A stretch of DNA of 53,727 nt, from assembly GCA_947623805.1 (NCBI GenBank), contig CANQHZ010000012.1, forward strand, positions 1 to 53,727, written 5' to 3'. The position numbers were made by a program, and so were the translations under genes. Shown in pieces: positions 8,234 to 16,170 of this stretch. The DNA is from an uncultured Lachnospiraceae bacterium. GTDB lineage: Bacteria > Bacillota > Clostridia > Lachnospirales > Lachnospiraceae. Positions within the stretch are counted from its first letter, which is position 1. Each line of letters begins with the position of its first letter. Under the pieces are notes generated by a model. That model did not search any database. It worked only from the letters and a program-made list of their open reading frames with translations, and was not told the origin of the DNA.

Positions 8234-10597
8234 TGTTTTTTCCTCCTTTTCCAGACCTGTCTCAATGGCCTGATTACTCATTATATTAATATTTTGTTTG
8301 CCAAAATCCGATTTTGACCCTTGTCTTGAATTTTTGCGCTTTTTATCCTTTGACGGATTGTGTATGTCCGTCAGATTAAGCCTCAACGCATTTGTCACGA
8401 CGCAAAAGCTTGAAAGGCTCATAGCCGCCGCCGCAATCATAGGATTTAGCGCGCCGAACGCCGCAAGCGGTATTCCTATAGAATTGTAGAAAAACGCCCA
8501 AAACAGGTTCTGGTGTATATTTCTAAGCGTAGCCCTGCCAAGCCTTACTGCCGCTGGCACATCCGAAAGTCTGCTTTTCATAAGCACTATATCGGCGGCA
8601 TCTATCGCAATGTCCGTCCCCGCGCCTATCGCTATGCCTATGTCCGCGCTTGTAAGGGCCGGTGCATCGTTTATACCGTCGCCGACCATCGCCGTGCTTT
8701 TGTTCTCTTTCAGTGAACGTATCACCTGCTCCTTGCCGTCAGGCAGCACTCCTGCAATGACCTCGTCAACGCCCGCCTGAGCGCCTATCGCCTTTGCCGT
8801 GCGCTCGTTATCGCCCGTGAGCATAGTCACATAAATTCCCATGTTCTGCAGTTGGCCTACCGCCTCACGACTGTCGTCCTTTATTGTGTCCGCTACCGCT
8901 ATGATACCTGCAATTTTACCGCCCCTTGCAAAGAAAAGTGGTGTTTTTCCTTCATCTGCAAGTTCCTCTGCCCTTTTTTTGAGCGTTTCAGGAATTTTTT
9001 CCGTCATTTTTTCTATAAATGCAGCGTTTCCGCCATACAGTGCGTCGCCGCCGCACACAGCCGACAGTCCATTGCCTGCAAGCGCTTTGAAATCAGTCAC
9101 TTCAAATGTATTTACCTCGTTTTCTCTTGCATAATCGGTCACAGCCTTCGCAAGCGGATGCTCGCTTTTTTGCTCAAGAGATGCCGCAAGTTCCAAAAGC
9201 CCACTTGCCGAAATTGCGTCCGTTTGTATAACATCTGTTATTTTTGGCTCGCCGCTGGTTATCGTGCCCGTCTTGTCAAGAGCTACCGCTCCCACCTTTC
9301 CTGCCATTTCAAGCGACACGGCCGTTTTGAACATAATGCCGTTTTTTGCGCCTATACCGCTGCCTACCATAATCGCTACAGGAGTGGCAAGCCCCAGCGC
9401 ACATGGGCAGCTTATCACCAGCACAGATATACCCCTTGCAAGCGCATACCCTACGCTCTGCCCCGCCACAAGCCAAGCTATGACAGTGATAACCGCAATA
9501 GTGATAACCGTCGGCACAAATACGCCTGAAACCTTATCCGCTATCTTTGCTATCGGCGCTTTCGTCGCCGCGGCATCGCTTACAAGCTTGATAATCTGCG
9601 AAAGCGTGGTGTCTTCTCCTACTCTCGTCGCCTCGCACCTGATAAAGCCTGACTGGTTTACAGTAGCAGCCGAAACCTTGTCGCCCGCCGCCTTATCTAC
9701 AGGAATGCTCTCGCCTGTCAGTGCCGCCTCGTCCACAGCGCTTGCGCCCTCAAGCACTATCCCGTCCACAGGAATACTCTCACCCGGTCTCACCACGAAA
9801 ATATCGCCCTTGGCAACCTCCTCGATACCGACCGAAACCTCCTCGCCGTTCCTTATGACATTCGCCGTCTTTGGCGATATTTTCATAAGTCCCTTTAAAG
9901 CGTCCGTAGTCTTACCTTTTGAGCGCGCTTCAAGCATTTTGCCAACGGTTATCAGCGTCAGTATCATCGCCGCCGACTCAAAATAGAACTCATGCATATA
10001 GCTCATGACCGCCATTGCATCGCCCTTTAGCTGCGCATCCGTCATGGCAAAAAGCGCATACGTGCTGTACACAAACGCTGCGGACGAGCCAAGCGCCACA
10101 AGTGTATCCATATTTGGGGCTTTATGCCACAGGCTCTTAAACCCGCTGATGAAAAACTTTTGGTTTATCACCATTATAGCAATAGTGAGCAAAAGCTGTA
10201 TCAACCCCATCGCAATATGGTTTTCCGCGATTGCCGTCGGGACAGGAAATCCCCACATCATATGCCCCATCGACAAATACATGAGCGCAGCCAGAAACAC
10301 CAGCGAACAGCAAAGCCGTCGTCTCAATGCAGGCGTTTCCTTATCGGCAAGCATATCCTCCTGCGCCGCGCGCAATTCTTTTGCCTGCCCTTTTGGCGCT
10401 GTTTTTAAGCTTGCGCCGTAGCCCGCCTCCTCCACTGCTCTTATGACATCTAAGGGACTTGCCGTACCCTCGACGCCCATTGAATTTGTGAGAAGACTGA
10501 CTGCGCATGAGCTCACGCCGTCAACCTTTGATACGGCTTTTTCTACCCGCGCGCTGCACGCCGCACAGCTCATGCCAGTAACATTATATTGCTCCAT
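8024..10597 (-). CDS. copA: Copper-exporting P1B-type ATPase with an in-frame C-terminal CopZ-like domain
   Basis: An 857-residue membrane pump that exports Cu(I). An N-terminal heavy-metal-binding domain has GMSCAAC (C11, C14). The membrane core has the Cu(I)-site CPC in ISCPCALGL (397-399), actuator TGES (294-297), phosphorylation site DKTGT (441-445), the SEHPLAKA nucleotide-domain HP motif and the [10 protein letters not shown] hinge. The usual CopA end is followed, without a stop, by a charged linker of about 40 residues and then a second metal-binding domain with GMMCGHC (residues 789-857). That segment matches a complete free CopZ chaperone and has its own Shine-Dalgarno and ATG, listed separately. 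Third gene of a CsoR-controlled operon. A C-terminal metal-binding domain is unusual for CopA. Confidence 0.93.
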   Translation of the reverse strand: MEQYNVTGMSCAACSARVEKAVSKVDGVSSCAVSLLTNSMGVEGTASPLDVIRAVEEAGYGASLKTAPKGQAKELRAAQEDMLADKETPALRRRLCCSLVFLAALMYLSMGHMMWGFPVPTAIAENHIAMGLIQLLLTIAIMVINQKFFISGFKSLWHKAPNMDTLVALGSSAAFVYSTYALFAMTDAQLKGDAMAVMSYMHEFYFESAAMILTLITVGKMLEARSKGKTTDALKGLMKISPKTANVIRNGEEVSVGIEEVAKGDIFVVRPGESIPVDGIVLEGASAVDEAALTGESIPVDKAAGDKVSAATVNQSGFIRCEATRVGEDTTLSQIIKLVSDAAATKAPIAKIADKVSGVFVPTVITIAVITVIAWLVAGQSVGYALARGISVLVISCPCALGLATPVAIMVGSGIGAKNGIMFKTAVSLEMAGKVGAVALDKTGTITSGEPKITDVIQTDAISASGLLELAASLEQKSEHPLAKAVTDYARENEVNTFEVTDFKALAGNGLSAVCGGDALYGGNAAFIEKMTEKIPETLKKRAEELADEGKTPLFFARGGKIAGIIAVADTIKDDSREAVGQLQNMGIYVTMLTGDNERTAKAIGAQAGVDEVIAGVLPDGKEQVIRSLKENKSTAMVGDGINDAPALTSADIGIAIGAGTDIAIDAADIVLMKSRLSDVPAAVRLGRATLRNIHQNLFWAFFYNSIGIPLAAFGALNPMIAAAAMSLSSFCVVTNALRLNLTDIHNPSKDKKRKNSRQGSKSDFGKQNINIMSNQAIETGLEKEEKTMTKTMKIEGMMCGHCEARVKKSLEALAQVSSAEVSHEKGTAVVTLSSDISDEELTKAVEEQDYKVVSVE
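8234..8250 (-). promoter_or_regulatory. Internal Shine-Dalgarno for the CopZ-like domain
   Basis: On the minus strand AAAAGGAGGA (8250-8241) is followed after a short A-rich spacer by ATG at 8233-8231. A perfect GGAGG at ideal spacing inside a coding region suggests internal initiation rather than chance. Confidence 0.65.
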
Positions 10598-10634
10598 TTT
10601 TCCGTCACCTTTTTTCTATGCATTTTACACAACA

Positions 10635-10997
10635 TTAACCCTGCTTAATGTCAAGAACCTTATAATCAAGCCTCTCCACTGCAAGCCTGATCGCATCGTC
10701 GGAAATCTCCCTGTCCATAAGCACCTCGCAATTCTTCTTTTTAAGATTTACTTTCGCGGCGGCGCCATCAATTCTGTTGATTGAACGCTCTATGCTGTTT
10801 TTGCAATTTTCACAGCGCATGCCCTCTATAGTAAGGACTTTTTTCGCCACGATTTCGCCTTCAAGCGTCTTTTCCTCCACTGCCACGCATCCGCCGCCAC
10901 TGCAGCAGCCTCCCTCGCCTTTTGCATGCTTTACCGCGCCCCTTACGGCAAAAAATACAATTACCGCAAGTATCGCTATAATTATAATATTTCCCAT
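10635..10997 (-). CDS. Small Cys-rich membrane protein with a heavy-metal-binding domain
   Basis: A 120-residue protein. Residues 2-22 form one membrane helix (NIIIIAILAVIVFFAVRGAV). A cysteine cluster follows (GGCCSGGGC, about 30-38), as in the FeoB-associated Cys-rich membrane protein family. The C-terminal 70 residues form an HMA-like domain with GMRCENC as metal-binding loop and a final CopZ-like strand (ERLDYKVLDI). It sits between csoR and copA, so its likely job is binding Cu(I) at the membrane face and passing it to CopA. Function is inferred from context. It may replace or supplement CopZ as a membrane-tethered chaperone. Confidence 0.82.
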   Translation of the reverse strand: MGNIIIIAILAVIVFFAVRGAVKHAKGEGGCCSGGGCVAVEEKTLEGEIVAKKVLTIEGMRCENCKNSIERSINRIDGAAAKVNLKKKNCEVLMDREISDDAIRLAVERLDYKVLDIKQG

Positions 10998-11032
10998 TTC
11001 AAACCATCCATTCCCCTGCGCCTGCCTTTATG

Positions 11033-11380
11033 TTATTTCATAAGCTTCTGCAATGTGGCAAGCAGCTCGTCAACAGTTTCCTCTCTGCCCGCAATTATGT
11101 CCTGCGTGACACAGGTCTTTATGTGGTTTGACAAAAGTACGCGGTTAAAGCTGTTCAACGCGGCATTCGCCGCCGCCACCTGCACAAGAATGTCAATGCA
11201 GTACGCGTCATTCTCCACCATGCGCTTAATGCCTCGTATCTGCCCCTCAATGCGGCTCAGACGGTTAATCAAATCTCTGTACTCCTTTGGGTCGCGTTCC
11301 TTTGTCTTACCTGAACAGCAGCACTCCTCCTTTTCCGACGTGTCAGCTGCTCCACCAATCATATCCTTATTTTCCTCCAT
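11033..11380 (-). CDS. csoR: CsoR-type copper-sensing transcriptional repressor
   Basis: A 115-residue all-helical regulator of the CsoR/RcnR family. The three Cu(I) ligands are present in the right order: C61 (DAYCIDIL), then H86 and C90 (NHIKTC), the Cys-His-xxx-Cys pattern of true CsoR. The basic DNA-contacting face starts at RLSRIEGQIRGIKRM. Without copper it represses; Cu(I) binding releases DNA. An N-terminal extension with three consecutive cysteines (20-22) is not part of the canonical site. An AAAGGAG site precedes the ATG. It is first gene of the copper operon and lies directly downstream of a promoter overlapped by a CsoR-like operator, indicating autoregulation. Confidence 0.92.
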   Translation of the reverse strand: MEENKDMIGGAADTSEKEECCCSGKTKERDPKEYRDLINRLSRIEGQIRGIKRMVENDAYCIDILVQVAAANAALNSFNRVLLSNHIKTCVTQDIIAGREETVDELLATLQKLMK

Positions 11381-11502
11381 AGAATATCTCCTTTCCTTGC
11401 GACGTCACGCAGGAATCTACAGAGCTTCCCTTGCATCACAAAATTAAGACATTCCCAAGGTACTCTGCCGCCTGCACTTGCCGCCGCTATATTGTAATAG
11501 CA

Positions 11503-11531
11503 AGTATATACCCCTTATAGGTATTTGTCAA
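11503..11531 (-). promoter_or_regulatory. Copper-operon promoter with CsoR-like operator in the spacer
   Basis: On the minus strand a perfect TTGACA (11526-11531) is followed by 17 nt and TATACT (11503-11508). The spacer contains the inverted repeat ATACC-N7-GGTAT (11508-11524), whose arms match the outer part of known CsoR operators. Repressor bound there would cover the promoter. It drives csoR, the Cys-rich HMA gene and copA. Confidence 0.8.
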
Positions 11532-11577
11532 TAGGGTAATGAAACTTTTTGTTATTTATATTTTAACAAATGACAGC

Positions 11578-11631
11578 AAAAAAAACATCAGCCATTCATA
11601 ACACATGTTATCGTATGCTTTGGCTGATGCT
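11578..11631 (-). terminator. Intrinsic terminator of the flavodiiron protein gene
   Basis: On the minus strand an 8-bp stem (CATCAGCC/GGCTGATG, arms 11586-11593 and 11622-11629) with an internally structured loop is followed by a run of eight U. It lies about 25 nt past the fprA stop codon and insulates the copper promoter. Confidence 0.75.
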
Positions 11632-11654
11632 TTTCTGCCTTAATTTAATTTATT

Positions 11655-12812
11655 TTATTTCAACAAACTGTCCGCAAGCGCCTCCATCTGCTCCACATTC
11701 TCAGCTTTCATAGCGGATTTTATCGTCACCATAGGCTCAACGATATTCAACTCTTTCAAGCCCTCCAGCATAGCTTTCATTGTCCTGCCCGCTGACGGCG
11801 CCCAAGTGCCGTTTTCAATAATGCCGATTGTGCGTTTCTGATAATTCTTCGCCTTTAGTTTATTCAAAAAGCTCTCCATCGCAGGAAATACCCCCGCATC
11901 ATATGACGCCGACGCAAGCACCAGATGACTATATCGAAAAGCGTCCTCCACAGCCTCATGAATATCATCGCGGCAAAGGTCCGTAATCGCTACCTTTTTC
12001 GCGCCCTTTGCCTCCAGTATCTCTTTCATCTTCTCAGCCGCCTGCGCCGTATGTCCATGGATTGACGCATACGCGACAAGCACACCCTCGTCTTCCGGCT
12101 CATAGCTGCTCCAAACCTGATACTTACCTATATAAAAATCAAGATTTTCACTCAACACAGGCCCATGAAGCGGGCAGATAACATCAATCGCAAGCCCCGC
12201 CGCTTTCTTCAAAAGCATCTGAACCTGCATACCGTACTTCCCGCATATATTCATGTAGTATCTTCTCGCCTCGCACGTCCAGTCCTCATCAGCATCACGT
12301 GTACCAAATTTACCAAAACCATCAGCACTGAAAAGCACCCTGTCCTTCTGGTCATATGTCACCATAACCTCAGGCCAGTGAACCATAGGCGCCATAAAAA
12401 ACTGCAGCGTATGCACCCCCAAAGAAAGCGTATCGCCCTCATTTACAGTCAATGACCTCCCCTCAATATCCACCTCATAAAACTGCTTTAACATAGTAAA
12501 TGTCTTAGCATTACCCACAAGCGTCATCTCAGGGAAAAGCCCCATAAGCTCCATAATACTACCGCCATGGTCCGGCTCCATATGCTGTATGACAAGATAA
12601 TCCACAACCCTGCCATTCAATGCCTCTTTCAAATTCTTAAGCCATTCATCTGTCACCCTCTTGTCCACAGTATCCATAACAACCGTTTTCTCATCAAGTA
12701 TCACATACGAATTGTACGCCATACCCTTTTCCACCCGATACTGCCCCTCAAACAAAGTTATCTCCCTGTCATTCACACCCACATTAAAAATATCATTCGT
12801 CACTTTTTCCAT
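11655..12812 (-). CDS. fprA: FprA-type flavodiiron protein (oxygen/NO reductase)
   Basis: About 385 residues in two domains. The N-terminal metallo-beta-lactamase-like half carries the diiron ligands (HMEPDHGG, the HxExDH motif; MVHWPEVM; DGFGKFG; PLHGPVL). The C-terminal flavodoxin half begins VAYASIHGHTAQAAEKM, the FMN phosphate loop. These cytosolic enzymes reduce O2 to water or NO to N2O and protect anaerobes. The ATG at 12812 is chosen over an upstream in-frame start because the predicted -10 box (12868-12873) lies between them, so the earlier codon would not be transcribed. Rubredoxin or a flavin reductase must supply electrons from elsewhere. It is single-gene, with its own promoter and terminator. 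Confidence 0.9.
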   Translation of the reverse strand: MEKVTNDIFNVGVNDREITLFEGQYRVEKGMAYNSYVILDEKTVVMDTVDKRVTDEWLKNLKEALNGRVVDYLVIQHMEPDHGGSIMELMGLFPEMTLVGNAKTFTMLKQFYEVDIEGRSLTVNEGDTLSLGVHTLQFFMAPMVHWPEVMVTYDQKDRVLFSADGFGKFGTRDADEDWTCEARRYYMNICGKYGMQVQMLLKKAAGLAIDVICPLHGPVLSENLDFYIGKYQVWSSYEPEDEGVLVAYASIHGHTAQAAEKMKEILEAKGAKKVAITDLCRDDIHEAVEDAFRYSHLVLASASYDAGVFPAMESFLNKLKAKNYQKRTIGIIENGTWAPSAGRTMKAMLEGLKELNIVEPMVTIKSAMKAENVEQMEALADSLLK

Positions 12813-12867
12813 ATTACCATTACCCCTTTTCCTATACATTTTGTACATAAAACACTTACGCACTACC

Positions 12868-12896
12868 ATTATACCAGCAAACCCCAAAAGCTACAA
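12868..12896 (-). promoter_or_regulatory. Extended -10 promoter of fprA
   Basis: On the minus strand TTGTAG (12891-12896) precedes, by 17 nt, a perfect TATAAT (12868-12873) with an upstream TG, an extended -10. The predicted transcription start near 12861 supports the ATG at 12812 as the fprA start. Confidence 0.65.
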
Positions 12897-12926
12897 CCCA
12901 AATATCACCAATAAAATCAAATTCCC

Positions 12927-12973
12927 GCGCAAGCGGGTCTGAATGGGGTGCATGACCCTGCTCGGACGCCCCC
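12927..12973 (+). repeat. Copy A of a 47-nt bipartite dispersed element, upstream of asnA
   Basis: Block 1 (12927-12945, GCGCAAGCGGGTCTGAATG) is identical over 19 nt to a copy on the opposite strand at 53632-53650. Block 2 (12956-12973) matches 53604-53621 at 15 of 18 positions, and all differences are transitions. The spacer is 10 nt in both. Block 2 leads into a C-rich tract and then the asnA promoter 35 nt on. In this copy CCCGC-GCAA-GCGGG (12924-12937) can form a tetraloop hairpin. Function unknown. Confidence 0.8.
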
Positions 12974-13007
12974 TGCCGCTTTCCCATCCCCCCTCTCACA
13001 TTCCCTA

Positions 13008-13036
13008 TTGCTTTTCTCCCCAAAAAGTGCCATAAT
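13008..13036 (+). promoter_or_regulatory. Candidate asnA promoter
   Basis: TTGCTT (13008-13013) is spaced 17 nt from CATAAT (13031-13036). It lies about 50 nt upstream of the asnA start, just after the C-rich tail of the dispersed element. Confidence 0.55.
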
Positions 13037-13084
13037 CAAATTGATAATCACATCAAACAAATAAAACAGGAGAACCAAACCACT

Positions 13085-14095
13085 ATGAAAAACTTAATCA
13101 TTCCCAACAATTACCACTCTGCGCTAAACCTTCACGACACGCAGATAGCAATTAAAACAGTCAAAGACTTCTTTCAAAACCAACTCGCACAACACCTACA
13201 CCTCGAGCGCGTATCCGCCCCGCTCTTTGTAGACCCCCTCTCAGGCCTAAACGACAACCTAAACGGCGTAGAGCGCCCCGTTTCTTTTGACATCAAAGAG
13301 CAAAACGGCAGACAGGCGGAAGTCGTCCAATCACTTGCCAAATGGAAACGCTACGCACTCAAAAAATACGGATTCACTCTCGGCGAGGGCATCTACACAG
13401 ATATGAACGCCATACGCCGCGACGAGGAAACCGATAATATCCACTCAATATTCGTAGACCAATGGGATTGGGAAAAAATCATCGCCAAAGAAGCGCGCAC
13501 TCTCGACACCCTAAAATCAACAGTAAAAGACGTATACAAATGCCTCAAAAACACTGAAAAATTTATGGCTATCCAATACGATTACATAGACGAACTGCTG
13601 CCCGACGATATCTTTTTCATAACCACTACAGAATTAGAGGAAATCTTCCCCGACTACACTCCAAAGGAGCGTGAATACTTTATCGCAAAAGCAAAAGGCG
13701 CGGCGTGTATTATGCAGATAGGCGATAAGCTCTCAGACGGCAAGCCTCACGACGGACGCGCCCCCGACTATGACGACTGGACGCTCAATTGTGATATAGT
13801 CGTGTACTATCCCGTACTGGACATCGCACTCGAGCTGTCCTCAATGGGAATACGCGTCGACAGAGAATCACTCATATCACAGCTTGAAAAATCAGGCTGC
13901 CCCGAGCGTGCCAAACTCCCCTACCAAAAAGCAATAATAGACGAGCAACTCCCCTACACCATAGGCGGTGGTATCGGACAATCACGCATATGCATGTTTT
14001 TCCTCAGAAAAGCGCATATCGGCGAAGTCCAGTCCTCAATATGGACCGAAGAAGATGCTGCTGAATGTGAGAGAAAAGGCATACAATTGCTGTAA
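13085..14095 (+). CDS. asnA: Aspartate-ammonia ligase (asparagine synthetase A)
   Basis: A 336-residue cytosolic enzyme that makes asparagine from aspartate, ammonia and ATP via an aspartyl-adenylate. Full length matches the AsnA family, which is related to class II aminoacyl-tRNA synthetases. Recognisable stretches are the early RVSAPLFVDPLSGLNDNLNG, the VQSLAKWKRYALKKYGF segment, GIYTDMNAIRRDE, SIFVDQWDWEK and the C-terminal GGGIGQSRICMFFL, which corresponds to the ATP-binding motif 3. It is the only protein-coding gene on the plus strand. An AGGAGA site lies about 12 nt before the ATG. It is single-gene, divergent from fprA, and ends at a bidirectional terminator shared with tsf. Confidence 0.96.
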   Translation: MKNLIIPNNYHSALNLHDTQIAIKTVKDFFQNQLAQHLHLERVSAPLFVDPLSGLNDNLNGVERPVSFDIKEQNGRQAEVVQSLAKWKRYALKKYGFTLGEGIYTDMNAIRRDEETDNIHSIFVDQWDWEKIIAKEARTLDTLKSTVKDVYKCLKNTEKFMAIQYDYIDELLPDDIFFITTTELEEIFPDYTPKEREYFIAKAKGAACIMQIGDKLSDGKPHDGRAPDYDDWTLNCDIVVYYPVLDIALELSSMGIRVDRESLISQLEKSGCPERAKLPYQKAIIDEQLPYTIGGGIGQSRICMFFLRKAHIGEVQSSIWTEEDAAECERKGIQLL

Positions 14096-14190
14096 AGCCC
14101 TCCTCCGCTGTCAGTCAAATACTCGCAGCATTTGCTAAATACCCGTGCGTGTACATCAGGGACTTAGCTCATTAAATTCTGAAATAAAAT

Positions 14191-14235
14191 AAAACCCTTG
14201 CATACAACGTATAACCGTTATCTGCAAGGGTTTTT
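14191..14235. terminator. Bidirectional terminator between asnA and tsf
   Basis: The stem CCCTTGCA/TGCAAGGG (arms 14195-14202 and 14223-14230), extended by flanking A/T pairs, encloses a 20-nt loop. It is followed by TTTTT on the plus strand and a T-rich tract on the minus strand. It serves convergent asnA and rpsB-tsf. Confidence 0.8.
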
Positions 14236-14261
14236 AATTTTTAATCACGAAAAAGCTTTTA

Positions 14262-15191
14262 CTATTTCATCTGCGCCGCAACTTCCTCAGCAAAATTCTC
14301 CTGCTTCTTCTCAATGCCTTCGCCTGTCTCAAAACGTACAAATCTCTTGACAGAAAGTTTCGCAGAGTTATCTTTTGCTACCTTGTCAATATACTGCTTA
14401 ACAGTCTGCTTGCCATCCTCAGCCTTGACATATACCTGCTCAACAAGACAAATCTCTTTAAGCTCTTTGTTAAGACGACCGTTTACAGCGCCATCTATAA
14501 CCTTATCGGGCTTGCCCGCCATCTTAGGGTCATTCTTAATCTGCTCAGCGATAATCTCTCTCTCATGAGCCTTGTATTCCTCTGAAATCTCGTCAGGCGA
14601 AACATACTTCGGGCTTAACGCCGCAACCTGCATAGCAAGATTTACAAGCGCTTCCTTGATGTTGTCATTCACTACATCAGTATCAGCCTCTACGATAACA
14701 CCGATTCTGCCGCCGCCATGCGTATATGAAACCACACAACCATTAGCAGCCGTAACCTTCTCAAATCTTCTGATAGTAAGGTTCTCGCCGATAACCGCAA
14801 TCTTCTCAATCAAAGCTTCTTTTACAGTCTTAGATGTATCCTCATTCCACTGCTCCGCAAGGAATGCATCTATATCTGATGAAGATGTAGCAAGTGCCTG
14901 TTTAGCCACTGACGTAACAAACTTCTGAAACTCCTCGTTCTTTGCGACAAAGTCCGTCTCAGAGTTTACCTCTACTACCGCCGCCGTATTACCCTCTACA
15001 AGCACCTTGCAAAGACCCTCGGCCGCAATCCTGCCAGCTTTCTTCTCTGCCTTTGCCTGCCCGTTCTTTCTAAGGAACTCAACAGCCTCCTCCATATTGC
15101 CGTTTGTCTCGTTAAGAGCCTTCTTGCAGTCCATCATGCCTGCACCGGTCATCTCTCTCAGCTCTTTTACCATTGCTGCTGTGATAGCCAT
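14262..15191 (-). CDS. tsf: Elongation factor Ts
   Basis: A 309-residue guanine-nucleotide exchange factor for EF-Tu. The N-terminal UBA-like module has the signature VKELREMTGAGMMDCKKALN. The second signature is VVEVNSETDFVAKNEEF, which contains the TDFV motif that disrupts Mg binding in EF-Tu. Two core subdomains and the C-terminal module follow, giving the full bacterial length. It lies 37 nt downstream of rpsB and is co-transcribed with it. rpsB-tsf directly after a flagellar operon is the arrangement known in Bacillus subtilis. Confidence 0.97.
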   Translation of the reverse strand: MAITAAMVKELREMTGAGMMDCKKALNETNGNMEEAVEFLRKNGQAKAEKKAGRIAAEGLCKVLVEGNTAAVVEVNSETDFVAKNEEFQKFVTSVAKQALATSSSDIDAFLAEQWNEDTSKTVKEALIEKIAVIGENLTIRRFEKVTAANGCVVSYTHGGGRIGVIVEADTDVVNDNIKEALVNLAMQVAALSPKYVSPDEISEEYKAHEREIIAEQIKNDPKMAGKPDKVIDGAVNGRLNKELKEICLVEQVYVKAEDGKQTVKQYIDKVAKDNSAKLSVKRFVRFETGEGIEKKQENFAEEVAAQMK

Positions 15192-15228
15192 TATATTAAA
15201 CCTCCTAATAATCCATATTTATAAAAAA

Positions 15229-15972
15229 TTACTCTGCGATTTCCTCTGTTTCCTGCTCCATGTCCGCATCTTCTTCATCAGCCATAATCTCGCCCTGCTT
15301 AGCCTCAACTACAGCGTCAGCCATAGCGGAAACAATAAGCTTAACCGCTCTGATGGCATCGTCATTGCCAGGAATAACATAATCAAGTTCTTCGGGGTCG
15401 CAGTTTGTATCAGCGATGCCGATAAGAGGAATACCCAGCGTATGAGCTTCCTGTACGCATATTCTCTCTTTCTTGGGGTCTACTACAAATATAACATCGG
15501 GAATCTTTGTCATATTCTTGATACCGCCAAGGTTCTTTTCAAGCTTATCCCACTCTTTCTTAAGCTGGATAACCTCTTTCTTGGGAAGTACATCAAATGT
15601 ACCGTCCTCTGACATTCTCTCAATCTCTCTAAGTCTTGCGATTCTGCTTCTGATAGTCTTGAAGTTGGTAAGCATACCGCCAAGCCATCTCTCGTTTACA
15701 TAGAACATGCCGCAGCGCTCAGCCTCTGTGCGGACAGCATCCTGCGCCTGCTTCTTCGTACCTACGAAAAGAATCGTACCGCCGTTGGCTATAATGTCCG
15801 AAACTGCCCTGTAAGCCTCATCAACCTTTACTACAGACTTCTGCAGGTCAATAATGTAGATGCCGTTTCTCTCTGTGAAGATGTAAGGCGCCATCTTAGG
15901 GTTCCATCTTCTTGTCTGGTGTCCGAAATGAACACCTGCTTCCAATAACTGCTTCATTGAAATAACGCTCAT
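15229..15972 (-). CDS. rpsB: 30S ribosomal protein S2
   Basis: A 247-residue small-subunit protein with both S2 signatures: the start [20 protein letters not shown] and the later [19 protein letters not shown]. The coiled-coil region (about 100-155) and a final acidic tail of about 20 residues ([15 protein letters not shown]) are also typical. It assembles late on the 30S subunit and is needed for S1 binding. A GGAGG site precedes the ATG. The 5' leader can fold into a long interrupted stem, listed separately. It is followed by tsf. Confidence 0.98.
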   Translation of the reverse strand: MSVISMKQLLEAGVHFGHQTRRWNPKMAPYIFTERNGIYIIDLQKSVVKVDEAYRAVSDIIANGGTILFVGTKKQAQDAVRTEAERCGMFYVNERWLGGMLTNFKTIRSRIARLREIERMSEDGTFDVLPKKEVIQLKKEWDKLEKNLGGIKNMTKIPDVIFVVDPKKERICVQEAHTLGIPLIGIADTNCDPEELDYVIPGNDDAIRAVKLIVSAMADAVVEAKQGEIMADEEDADMEQETEEIAE

Positions 15973-15990
15973 ATTTTACCTCCATTTTCC

Positions 15991-16059
15991 GCGGTCATGC
16001 CGCACTTCCGCCTGCTTCCTCCCTGCGGACTACCCGAGCGTAAAATGGGCATGGACCGC
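15991..16059 (-). promoter_or_regulatory. Structured 5' leader of rpsB, possible S2 autoregulatory element
   Basis: In the minus-strand transcript GCGGTC-C-ATGCC (16059-16048) can pair with GGCAT-GACCGC (16001-15991). This gives 11 bp interrupted by one bulged C, closing a G-rich arm just before the Shine-Dalgarno. S2 leaders that bind S2 and repress rpsB-tsf are known in several bacterial groups. Whether this is one is inference. Confidence 0.5.
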
Positions 16060-16133
16060 AAATCGACAAGCGTGAATTTTATTGTTACTGTTGCCAAATG
16101 CTGTAAACACACCGCAACATATGGATTTTAACA

Positions 16134-16166
16134 CAAAAAAACCTATTTTTCAATAGGTTTTTTTTA
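16134..16166. terminator. Bidirectional terminator at the end of the flagellar/chemotaxis locus
   Basis: CCTAT/ATAGG (16142-16146 and 16153-16157) is extended by a run of at least seven A on one side and eight T on the other, giving a hairpin with U-tracts on both strands. It lies directly after the last flagellar-locus gene and before the rpsB leader. Confidence 0.75.
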
Positions 16167-16170
16167 AAAT

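Noticed and set aside
8852-9986. Two long plus-strand frames opposite copA
   Set aside because: Both are shadows of the P-type ATPase; Cys/Arg/His-rich or Ser/Thr-rich translations without a start signal.
12813-12887. Longer N-terminus for the flavodiiron protein
   Set aside because: The -10 box predicts transcription beginning after this segment's first codons, and the family starts near the ATG at 12812.
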